Assembly (NCBI RefSeq): GCF_020026305.1
Contig: NZ_CP075691.1
Location: 6,448,001-6,512,000 of the forward strand
Direction: 5' to 3'
DNA length: 64,000 bases
Origin: Streptomyces sp. 135
GTDB lineage: Bacteria; Actinomycetota; Actinomycetes; Streptomycetales; Streptomycetaceae
Of this stretch, positions 39,864-49,200 are shown one piece after another. Under the pieces are notes generated by a model. That model made no database searches, had not been told where the DNA came from, and saw only the letters and a list, made by a program, of their open reading frames with translations. How positions within the stretch are numbered: position 1 is the stretch's first letter; each line of letters begins with the position of its first letter. The translations under genes and the position numbers were made by a program.

Positions 39864-42800
39864 TCGCAGCAGCTGGCACCGTCGTTGCTCCCGCCAGCTC
39901 ACCGATGTATGGCCGGATGACCTCGGTGCGTTCCGGGTCGCCGATCTCCTCGATGTCGAACTGGGCCTCTATCTGCTGCAGAGCGTGGCGCCCACGCGCG
40001 CCGCACTCGACGTGTGGCCCCTCCTCGGCGGATACCCCCACAGCGAAGCGCTCGGGGACGTCCGCTCCGACGAACAGCGGCTGCGCATCCTGCGCGCCCG
40101 CCACCACCTGTGGGTCCTCAGACGCGGACACGCTTGGTCTGAGGCGCTGGAGTCGTACCTACGCGTGCCGCAGCAGCTGCGCGGATACGACCTCGAAAGC
40201 GTCGACGCGGTCCCGCGTCGACGCGTACCCGCCCGGGCAGCGCGTCGTTTCGAGGTGTTCGAAGAGCTGCTCACCACAGGACCCGAGTTCGCGACCCGCC
40301 GTGTTCCGCTCGCTGGGTCGGGCGAGCACACCTTCCGGGCCCAGGACCGGCTCCACTCGGTCGAGATCACCGACGACCTGCTGCTCGGCGCCCTTCCCAG
40401 GTCGCACGCCCTCGACGCGGCACCCGCCGGGCGCGGGGAACCCGTGGACGTGACCTGGGAAGAACTCGAGTCGGCGGCCGCAGCCATGGACGCGAAGGAG
40501 GAGGTCATCGGCGGCTCCCGAAGCGGATGGCGCGGTCGACTGAGCCGTGTCCGGTTACTCGTCCGGGACGAGGCCCTCGGTCGGTTCACGCGGGGCGAGC
40601 GCCTCAGGATCGACCAGCTGCTCCACCTGGTCGGCATGGTCGGTGCGGGCAAGTCGACCCTCCGCGACATCCTCACCTACCACCTGGTCACTCGGACGTC
40701 GCGCCGTGTCACCCTGGTCGTCGGCGACGTCGCCGAAACCCTGGCCGTCGTGGAGCTGTTCAAGCGGCTCGGGGTAGCGGCGGCACCCATCCTCGGCCAC
40801 TCCACGCGAGAGCGGAACATCGGACGCCTGCACCGCCGCACCGCGGTGGCGGGCGCCGACACCATGCTGGGACACGACCACCCCGGCTTCGCATACCTGA
40901 GCAGTGCCTGCCCCGTGGACGTGCTGCGCGGCATGGAGGCACGCAGGCCCCTCGGCATCAGGGAAGCCCCGTGCCTCGGGCTGTACCCCGCTGTGGACCA
41001 GGAAGAGACCCCGGACGATCCACTGGTCGAAGCGGAGAACCCGGCCGGCCGAAGGTCGCGCCCCAAGCCCCAGCGGAAGCTGTGCCCGCTGTGGAACCGC
41101 TGTCCGAGACATCGCGGCGCCCGGGACCTCGTCGATGCCCGCGTCTGGGTTGCGACCCCCGCCGGGCTGGTGCACAGCTCCGTGCCCCAGCACCAGCACG
41201 ACGAGCAGATCCGTTACCTGGAACTCGCCTGCCGACTCAGCGACCTGATCATCGTCGACGAGGCGGACCGCGTGCAGATGCAGCTCGACACCGTGTTCGC
41301 CCCGGCCAGCACCCTCGTCGGCACCTACCCGAACTCATGGTTCGACGAGGTCGCCGTCCACAAGTTCCAGCAGATGGCCCGAGACGGGCGGCTCCAGCTG
41401 TCCGAACGCGACGTCGACGACTGGACGAACGCCGTCAACACCGTGAGCGCCGCCACCGACCGGCTCTATTCGCTCCTGGTCAAGGACGGGGAGCTGCGGC
41501 AGTGGATCAGCGTCGACTACTTCAGCGCGTTCACCCTGCACAACCTGCTGATCGACAGCTGGTTCCCCGGACGGGACGCGGGCGACCAACCACCGCCCGC
41601 GGCACGGCTGCTGGACGAGGCGTTGCTGCGGTTCCGGGACGACCCCCTGCACGAGCACGAGAGCACTGGTGACGGCGACCAGGTGACCCCCCTGGTCAAC
41701 ACCTTCGTCCACCTGGCCCTCGAACTGCTCCACGCCCCCCAGGGCGCCCGCACCCGGGAACGGCTCCGCTCCACCCTCACTGCTGTCGTGGGCCACGACT
41801 CCGGAGTCCTCGACCGGATCGACGTACAGGCCCGACGCTTCGAGTTCACCCTGCTCCTCGCCGCGCTCCACAGCCGACTCGACTTCATGACCATCCTGTG
41901 GCCGCGCGTCGAGGCCGCACTCCACCTGGAGAACGCGTCGAACGTCCTCTCCCGCAGACCTCCGAAGGACTACGAGGCGGTCATCCCCGAATCACCGATG
42001 GGCAACGTCCTCGGCTTCCAGTTTCGCCTCACGGACTCGGAGCGCGACGGTGACCGCAGCGGTGAGCTGCGCTTCTTCCACTGCAACGGTGTGGGGCGCG
42101 AACTCCTCATGCGAATGGGCGACCTGTGTCGGGTGGACAGTCGACCCGCCCCCCACGTTCTGCTCATGTCCGCGACCAGCTGGGCCGGCACTTCCAGCCG
42201 GTACCACCTGCACGCCGATGTGGGAGCCGTGCTTCGCCCGCGGGACGAGGAGGTCGAGGCCGTCCTCGGCACCGAGTTCCGCAAGGAGTTCCTCCACTGG
42301 CCGGGCAGCGAAGGGCCGCGGCCCCTGCGGCTGTCGGGCTGCCCCCCGAAGGAACGGCCCCAGGCGCTCGTCGAGATGCTCCGGCAGCTCGCGGTTCCTG
42401 ACCGCAGCCTGCCCGGCGCGTCCAGCATGCTCGACACCGAGCTGGACGAGATCCCCGACCAGGATCGACGCCGCATCCTGCTCCTCGTCGGCAGCTACGA
42501 CGAGGCGCGGCGCGCGGCCGAGTACCTCAATGGGATCCCCGAGTGGAACGGCCGTGTCGTCCAACTCGTCTCGGACGACGCGGACGCCGACACCGCCTGG
42601 GCCCGGCTGCCGGAGGACCCCGCGGTGCGCACCCTCACCCGAGGTGACGTGCACTCCTTTGCGAAGATCGGCGGCGAACTCCTGATCGCGCCGCTGCTCG
42701 CGGTGGAACGAGGGCACAACATCGTGCTGAGCACGGGCAAGGCCGCGATCGGCAGCGTCTACTTCCTCGCCCGGCCCCACCCGCGGCCCGACGACATCGC

Positions 42801-43302
42801 CCTCGCCATCCAGTCGATCAACGATTGGGCGGTACGCCAGCTCCGGGACACCGGAAGGGTCTTCACACAGGCGACGCTCGCGGCTGCCACGCCGCACCAG
42901 GCCGCCATCGGGTTCCGTAGTCGCGCCCGCCGCCAGTGGAACCGGTACCTCACCCGCCGAATGGCCTGGTCCAGCCTCCGGGACGACGAGAAGGTCGCCT
43001 TCACCTGGGACCAGCTGGTCGTGATGTGGCAGGTGATCGGCCGCCTCGTACGTGGCGGTGTGCCTGCCAGGGTGGCCTTCGTGGACGCCGCCTTCTCACC
43101 CCGCGAGGCGGGATTCGAGGCTGTCGACACCCCGGGCACCAGCCTGCTGGCGAGCATGCGCGCCGTGCTGGCCCCCTACTTCGACGAGCCCGGCATCGTC
43201 GCTCAAGGCGCCGAAGCTCCGCCGGAACCCTCTCCGATCGACAAGTCGCTCGTCCGCGAGCTGTACGAGCCGCTCTACCGCGCCCTCGTCGACATGGGCT
43301 GA
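39856..43302 (+). CDS. pPIWI-RE-associated DinG-like helicase
   Basis: A 1148-residue protein. The N-terminal ~230 residues resemble the pPIWI_RE_Z domain. The helicase core follows: Walker A (LVGMVGAGKSTLRDILTYHL, near residue 260), Walker B LIIVDEADRVQM (DEAD near 467-470), motif III-like VLLMSATSWAGTSSRY (near 768), and late motifs including RGHNIVLSTGKAAIGSVYFL. A Cys cluster (CPVDVL, then CLGLYP and CPLWNRCPRH) may hold the iron-sulphur cluster typical of DinG/XPD helicases. Codon 234 (40555-40557) is TTA. The family unwinds DNA or R-loops 5' to 3'. It lies directly upstream of the PIWI gene with a 67-bp gap. Confidence 0.75.
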   Translation: MRDRSSWHRRCSRQLTDVWPDDLGAFRVADLLDVELGLYLLQSVAPTRAALDVWPLLGGYPHSEALGDVRSDEQRLRILRARHHLWVLRRGHAWSEALESYLRVPQQLRGYDLESVDAVPRRRVPARAARRFEVFEELLTTGPEFATRRVPLAGSGEHTFRAQDRLHSVEITDDLLLGALPRSHALDAAPAGRGEPVDVTWEELESAAAAMDAKEEVIGGSRSGWRGRLSRVRLLVRDEALGRFTRGERLRIDQLLHLVGMVGAGKSTLRDILTYHLVTRTSRRVTLVVGDVAETLAVVELFKRLGVAAAPILGHSTRERNIGRLHRRTAVAGADTMLGHDHPGFAYLSSACPVDVLRGMEARRPLGIREAPCLGLYPAVDQEETPDDPLVEAENPAGRRSRPKPQRKLCPLWNRCPRHRGARDLVDARVWVATPAGLVHSSVPQHQHDEQIRYLELACRLSDLIIVDEADRVQMQLDTVFAPASTLVGTYPNSWFDEVAVHKFQQMARDGRLQLSERDVDDWTNAVNTVSAATDRLYSLLVKDGELRQWISVDYFSAFTLHNLLIDSWFPGRDAGDQPPPAARLLDEALLRFRDDPLHEHESTGDGDQVTPLVNTFVHLALELLHAPQGARTRERLRSTLTAVVGHDSGVLDRIDVQARRFEFTLLLAALHSRLDFMTILWPRVEAALHLENASNVLSRRPPKDYEAVIPESPMGNVLGFQFRLTDSERDGDRSGELRFFHCNGVGRELLMRMGDLCRVDSRPAPHVLLMSATSWAGTSSRYHLHADVGAVLRPRDEEVEAVLGTEFRKEFLHWPGSEGPRPLRLSGCPPKERPQALVEMLRQLAVPDRSLPGASSMLDTELDEIPDQDRRRILLLVGSYDEARRAAEYLNGIPEWNGRVVQLVSDDADADTAWARLPEDPAVRTLTRGDVHSFAKIGGELLIAPLLAVERGHNIVLSTGKAAIGSVYFLARPHPRPDDIALAIQSINDWAVRQLRDTGRVFTQATLAAATPHQAAIGFRSRARRQWNRYLTRRMAWSSLRDDEKVAFTWDQLVVMWQVIGRLVRGGVPARVAFVDAAFSPREAGFEAVDTPGTSLLASMRAVLAPYFDEPGIVAQGAEAPPEPSPIDKSLVRELYEPLYRALVDMG

Positions 43303-43369
43303 GACCGCGGCTGCCCATCCGCACCCCGAACCTGTTCACGCACCTTCCTCCGATCAGGAGACTCACAAG

Positions 43370-46249
43370 ATGGCGTACCAGCACGTACGGACCGCCTCGT
43401 ACATGCCTGACCCGGCACAGGGGCCTTTCCCCGTCCTACGGCACACCCTCTCGCTGCCCGCTCACTGGGAGGAGCCGCTCGGCCAGCTGCGTGACCATGG
43501 CCGGCCGGAAGGCCGATGGCACGGCGCACGCCGCATCCCCACCCGGGAGATCAACCAGCTGATCCGCACCACCGCCCCGGACGTCGTCACCGTGGCGTCC
43601 AACGCCACCTTCGGAACGGACTCCCCCTGGCTCTACTGCACCGAGCCGTTTCCCACCCCGGTGACCAACCTCTACGCCGCCACCTGGCTCAGAAACCTCC
43701 CCCGCCATCCCGGTGATCCGGACGCACGGCGTCTGCTCGCGGAGTGCTTCCGCGAGCTGGACACCGGAAGCCTGACCTGGCGCGCAGACACCATCGACCT
43801 GCTCGAACAACAGCCTTCTCCCGGTGGCACCGCCAAGCCCACCCGTCTGGTGTACCGACTGCTCCCCGACGAACTGGCCGCACGCATCGCACGTCAGGGT
43901 GCCTACGAGCACGGAGGCCGGCAACTCACCTTCCACCAGGTCGCCGGCGCCGGCGGCGGGTACGACGCCGGAAGCAGCAGCGCGGAACTGATGTCGTGGC
44001 CGCCGATCGAATACCGACCCGCGGGTAGGGGCGGCGAGCGCAAGCCGTCGTACTACGCGGCCACCCTCCGCGTCGGCGTGCGCACCGTCCCGTTCTCGCC
44101 GGTTCCTCGGATTCACCTCAGCGCGGGAATCCGCCGGTTCGTCACCGGAAAGGTCTGGATGCCCTTCCGCAAGGGGGTCTCGGTCTACCTACTGCCAGAG
44201 ATCTCGCTCGTGCCGGACGCACCGGTGTCCCGGCGACTCTCGGTTGCCATGCTGCAGTGGCGCAACGGGACCACGGATTGGAGGCAGGGCGGCCCCAGTG
44301 GCATGCTCGCCGCCGTCGCCGCGCTCGACGGGCTCCCGTCGGTGGATCGACTGGTCAAGGAGGCCGACCACTGGATCGGGGACGGGAAGGACGGCATCAG
44401 GCTGGCGGTCGGCCACCAGGCCGCCATGGGCAGACACCCCATCGGGACCGGACTGATGCCCAGCGAACGCCGCCGTCTCATCGAGTGGGCCGAGCAAGCG
44501 CTGGCCCCCGAGTTCGTCCCCGCCCCGAAGCTCCAGCGCAGCCGGTACGGTCGCCCGCCTGTCAGACAGCTCACGAAGCGGCCCTCCATGCCAAAGAACG
44601 CCACCACCGAAGAGCTCGCCGCCCTCCTGGAACGGACGGAACGGACCGCGGCGGACAACGCGCGGGTGCGGCGTGCGGCGCTCGCCGCGACGCTGGACGG
44701 CACCGATCTCGTCGGCTTCCTGGTTCACCAGACCGACGACCAGCGGGACAGGCTCGTCGCCACCGCCGAGAGCGCGCTCGGACTCACAGAGTTTCGGCGT
44801 GAACGAGGACCGGAGACATGGGTGTGGGAGGCCGAGGAGCTCACCGTGCGGCTCCACGCCCACCCGCTGGGCGAGCTGGGATCCCCGCTCGGAGCGGAGG
44901 ACCGGCCGCCGCGCGCGGGACAGGAACACGACCAGGCCATCCGTGAGCGGCGCGGACGGGTCGCCGAGGCGATGACCCGCCTGAGGGAGCAGGTGCCCGG
45001 GGCTCGGATCGCCCTTGTCGAGCTGGAAGGAAGCGAAGCGTTCCAAGGTCCCGCGAGGCGTACCGACCCCAAGTACGCGATCCGGCTCGGGTGCGCGGAC
45101 GCAGGCTTGGTCACCCAGTTCATCCGCCCCCTGGACACCGCAATGGACACGGCTGACGCCGAGAAGGACGCTGCCCTGCGGGCCGAAGCGGCCTGGGCGG
45201 ACGGCCTTCGTCAGACCGGGATGCGCCTGGTGCCCCAGCACACTCTCGGCGATCGCATCCCTTCCGGTCTGAACCAGGTGGCCTTCCATCTGGTCGAGCG
45301 CCGGGTCGACGGTCCCACGGGCAGGGCACAGTTCACCCCGATCGCCGTGCTGCTCCGGCCGGACGCACCATGTGTCCTCGGACGGACCGCGGACACCTCG
45401 GAGTGGATGCCCTACCCGGACCTGCTCCGGATCCTGACCGGACGAGTGCGGGGGAATGACCTGAGGACCTCGGCGCAGCAGTCGGCAGTCACGGCTGCCT
45501 TCATCAGGAGGACCCTGGCGAGTCTGCGCGGCACGCCGACCCTGGTCCTGTCCCACGCACAAGACGTGCGCAAGCGCTGGCCGTGGCTCACCAACGGCGG
45601 GCTCGAGGTGGATCGGATCGGCCTCGACGGGGGCCCCGCGCAGCGGATCGGTCTCTACGGCAAGCACCTCCGGGTCGTCAGGGTCGCTGACAGCGGCCGT
45701 GACGAGACGCCCCAGTGGTGGGCGGAACGGGAGGAGCGCGAGGAAGAGCTGGCCGGGCAACAGCGGGGCGGCTTCGGCATGGGACTGTGGGTGCCCGACG
45801 AGCCCGGAGCCCCCGGCCGCGTCTTCTACAGCACGGCGGACAAGGCGAGCACGCAGACGAAGTTGACGAACGACGACGCGAAGCTGACCCCTCACGTCAA
45901 CCCCGCCGGCCGGAGCGCCCACCGGCCGACGGTGAACGCGTGGAACCCCGAGCTACTGGAGCTCACCCTGGCCTGCCTTCAGCCCGGCGACGACCCCGAG
46001 GCATGGGCTGCGTTCGTCCACCAACAGCGCATCTGCAAGGACGACTACCGGGACGTGCTCGGCCTGCCGCTCGCTCTCCACCTCGCACGGCTCGCGGACG
46101 AGTACGCGCTGCCGCACGACGAGGAGGAGGCGGTGGACCCGACGGCGGGGCCGGTCGTAGGGACCGGCGTCGAAGACGGCCCAGGGCAGCTCGCATTCGA
46201 CTTCGACACCGATGAGGACGACGAGGACCAGGCACATGGGAACGCGTGA
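43370..46249 (+). CDS. Prokaryotic PIWI-RE protein
   Basis: A 959-residue protein of the pPIWI-RE family (older names DUF3962 for the N-terminal X part, DUF3893 for the RNase H-like part). The N-terminal half (residues about 1-400; HTLSLPAHWEEPLGQLRDHG onward) is the X module, a MID-like region follows, and the C-terminal RNase H/PIWI domain covers about 650-959, ending with HRPTVNAWNPELLELTLACL and DVLGLPLALHLARLADEYAL, where the family typically finishes. I cannot pick out the diagnostic Arg and Glu with certainty. AGGAG lies before the ATG at 43370. The protein probably binds a nucleic-acid guide or RNA-DNA hybrid and directs the REase. Its stop overlaps the next start by 14 bases. Confidence 0.8.
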   Translation: MAYQHVRTASYMPDPAQGPFPVLRHTLSLPAHWEEPLGQLRDHGRPEGRWHGARRIPTREINQLIRTTAPDVVTVASNATFGTDSPWLYCTEPFPTPVTNLYAATWLRNLPRHPGDPDARRLLAECFRELDTGSLTWRADTIDLLEQQPSPGGTAKPTRLVYRLLPDELAARIARQGAYEHGGRQLTFHQVAGAGGGYDAGSSSAELMSWPPIEYRPAGRGGERKPSYYAATLRVGVRTVPFSPVPRIHLSAGIRRFVTGKVWMPFRKGVSVYLLPEISLVPDAPVSRRLSVAMLQWRNGTTDWRQGGPSGMLAAVAALDGLPSVDRLVKEADHWIGDGKDGIRLAVGHQAAMGRHPIGTGLMPSERRRLIEWAEQALAPEFVPAPKLQRSRYGRPPVRQLTKRPSMPKNATTEELAALLERTERTAADNARVRRAALAATLDGTDLVGFLVHQTDDQRDRLVATAESALGLTEFRRERGPETWVWEAEELTVRLHAHPLGELGSPLGAEDRPPRAGQEHDQAIRERRGRVAEAMTRLREQVPGARIALVELEGSEAFQGPARRTDPKYAIRLGCADAGLVTQFIRPLDTAMDTADAEKDAALRAEAAWADGLRQTGMRLVPQHTLGDRIPSGLNQVAFHLVERRVDGPTGRAQFTPIAVLLRPDAPCVLGRTADTSEWMPYPDLLRILTGRVRGNDLRTSAQQSAVTAAFIRRTLASLRGTPTLVLSHAQDVRKRWPWLTNGGLEVDRIGLDGGPAQRIGLYGKHLRVVRVADSGRDETPQWWAEREEREEELAGQQRGGFGMGLWVPDEPGAPGRVFYSTADKASTQTKLTNDDAKLTPHVNPAGRSAHRPTVNAWNPELLELTLACLQPGDDPEAWAAFVHQQRICKDDYRDVLGLPLALHLARLADEYALPHDEEEAVDPTAGPVVGTGVEDGPGQLAFDFDTDEDDEDQAHGNA

Positions 46250-49200
46250 CACGAAGGCGGCCGCGCGGGCCGTCGGGTTCGCCGACCGCATCTTCGATCA
46301 GGAGGAAATGCGGGACGCGAACGCCGTACCGGAGCCGGAGGGCGGTGAAGCGACGGCCGCAGCCGTCGAGCACCTGGGCAAACGGTTCGCGACACTGCCC
46401 GGGATGGTTCGCCACGCCTTCGGCCGGACCCGGGACCACGCGGGCAACCTTTCGAGTGATCCACTGCAGGGTCTGTCCGAGATCGTGCAGAACTCGGAGG
46501 ATCTCGGCGCCTCAGAAGTGCGCATCCTCACCAGGGAGCGAGACCTTCTCGTTGCCCATAACGGTGCCCCGGTGCGGTTGCCGGACGTAGTGGCCCTGGC
46601 CATGCCGTGGCTGTCCAGCAAGGCGGACGAAGCCGAATCCACAGGGCGGTTCGGCATCGGGCTGATGACGCTGCAGTCGCTTTCTCCCCATCTGGAAGTG
46701 CACAGCGGCCACTACCGGGTGCGCATCGGCGATCCCTATGTCTCCGTCGCCGAACCGCTCGTCGTACCGGACTGGTTCGCGGACGACGCCTGGACCGTGC
46801 TCCGCGTTCCCTTTGCACCCGGTGCGCTCGACGCGGAGAGCGTCGACGGGTGGCTCGCTGCCTGGACCTCCGGCGCGCTGCTCTTCCTCGACCACGTATC
46901 CGACGTCACGCACCTGGATACGCAGGGCGGCGTCCGGCACCGGCTCGCTCTATCCCGGGAGCCCGGACCCGGCTTCGAGGCCGAGGTCGGCGGTGGACCG
47001 GCAGAGGTGGGGACCCACCTCGCCCGTGCGGCCACTGGGACTCGATGGCTGGTGTGCCGTACCACTGTGCCCAGTCCCTCGGGCATCGACAGGGCGCACA
47101 AGGCTGCCGGACCCACCACGACTCTCGCCGTCGCCCTCCCGCTCGGACACGGCGGTCCCGGACGGATCCACGTCGGTCTGCCGGTTCAGGAGATCGGGCC
47201 GGCCCTCTGGACGAGTGCGCAGTTCGACCCGCTCGCCAGCCGGCAGGCGCTCGACGAAACCCCGTGGAACCGTGCGCTCGTTCCATTGGTGGCCGATCTG
47301 TGGACGGCAGCCGTTCTGCGGCAGTTCCGGCAGGATCCGGTCAACGCCTGGAGTGCTGTTCCCCTGCCGGATCACGTCCGTGACGGGCGCAATCCGGCTG
47401 CTGCGATGGAACAGCGGTTGCTCGACCACGCCCGGCGTCTGGTGTCCGCGAAGCTGCTCCTGGAAGTCCCGGGGGAGGGTCTCCTCGATCTCGGATCGCT
47501 TGCCGTGGAGGACGAAGAACTCGAAGGTGCCGTGACCGAGGAGGAGGTCGCCCGTCTGGCTGATGTGCCCGCCGCGCTGCCCGGAGCGATGCGAGCCCCG
47601 GACGGCAGGTGGCGGGAGGTGCTGTCGGATTGGGAGGAGAACGGTGTCGGCGCACCGGCCCGGGTCGAGGTGTACGACACGCTGGACCTCCTTGGCGACG
47701 GGAGTCGATCACCACGAGCGACGGTCCGACTGGTCGCGCGAGTCATCGAAGCGGGTTGGAGCGGCCTCCTGTCGTCACGTGATTGGCTCGTGGACAGTTC
47801 CGGTACGCAGTACGGCATGCGCGGCTCTGTACCCGTGCTGTTCGCCGCCACTCCTCGTGGGCTGGGACTCGAACTGGGGCTCACCCGTGAGATCCACCCG
47901 GACTTTCTGGCCGACACCGACGACGCGCGGTCGGTCCGGGGATGGCTCGGCAAGCAAGGGGTACTGCTCAACGACGACGACCCGGCAGCGGTGATTCAGC
48001 GTCTCGCAGACTTCGGGGGTGCGCGAGGTGGAGCTGGGCTTGTCCTCACGGATGAGCAGCTCGTGGCGCTGCGGGACGGTTTCGCACACGTACCGGAGAG
48101 CCGCCGTGAGCTGTGGGGAAGGAAGGTCGGGCTGGCAGTGCGGCTCCAAGGCCACCGCTACACCACCGATGGAGCGCGGGAGGACGTGGAGATCACACCC
48201 GCCCGGGCCTATCTTCCGTCCGGGCTGGACAGCGCCGAGCACGACGAGAGCTTCGCCTTCGCCGCCGGCTCGACTTCCGGCCCGGCGCGGCTGCGATCGC
48301 GTTACGCCAAGGTGTTGCAAGGCGGCAGCATCGGAGCCCTGAGATTTCTCCGGTTGCTTGGTGCCGAGACGGCTCCCCGGCCGCGCAGTCATCCTGGACA
48401 GCACTCGCGGTTCGAACGAGGCGCCAGAGGACTTCCCTCAGCCTTCGCCTCGGGTTCGAAGGCGCGCACGGAAGCGCTGGAGGCTCTTCGCGCGACCTAC
48501 ACCCTCAACGATTACGACTGCCCCGACCTGTATGCCGTGGCAACCGATATCGCGAAGGACGACGACTCTGCACGTCGCCGACGCAGGGCGGCCGCGCTTC
48601 TCCACGTACTCGGCCGCTCATGGAGTCGCTTCTCCGAACATGCCGAGGTCGGTGCGGCTTTCGACTACCACACATGGCACGACCGAGGGCGGACGGCCGC
48701 CCTATGGCTCTGGCAACTACGCGAGGTGGCCTGGCTGGACGATCGGAACGGCACTCCGTCCAGCCCCTTCCGGCTCCGTACCCGCACCGCGGGCACCGTG
48801 GCCGTCTACGGGGACGGGGACGCCCAATTCCTGCATCCGGACATCCAGGAGCAGGCACGGCGGCGTACTGAGGTACTCCGAGCCCTGGACGTCGTCGGAG
48901 ACGCCCGTACCCGCGATCTCGTCGAGTGCCTGCGGCGGCTCCGTCGTGAGGAGAAGGACGGGGCTGAACGAAACGCCCCCGCCGCAATGATCGTCTACGA
49001 AGCCCTGGCCGAGCGTGCCGCCGGAAGGGGGACTTCGGGCGGATCAGGAGAGATGCCGTTCAGCGAAGTCCTTCGTGCCTTCACCACAGGCGAAGGGCTG
49101 GTCCTCACGAACTCCGGCTGGCGGCGCCCGGGCGAGTGCCTCATCGGCGAGCCACTGTTCGGAGCGTCACGGGCCTTCGCTCCCGTGTTCACTGGTGGCG

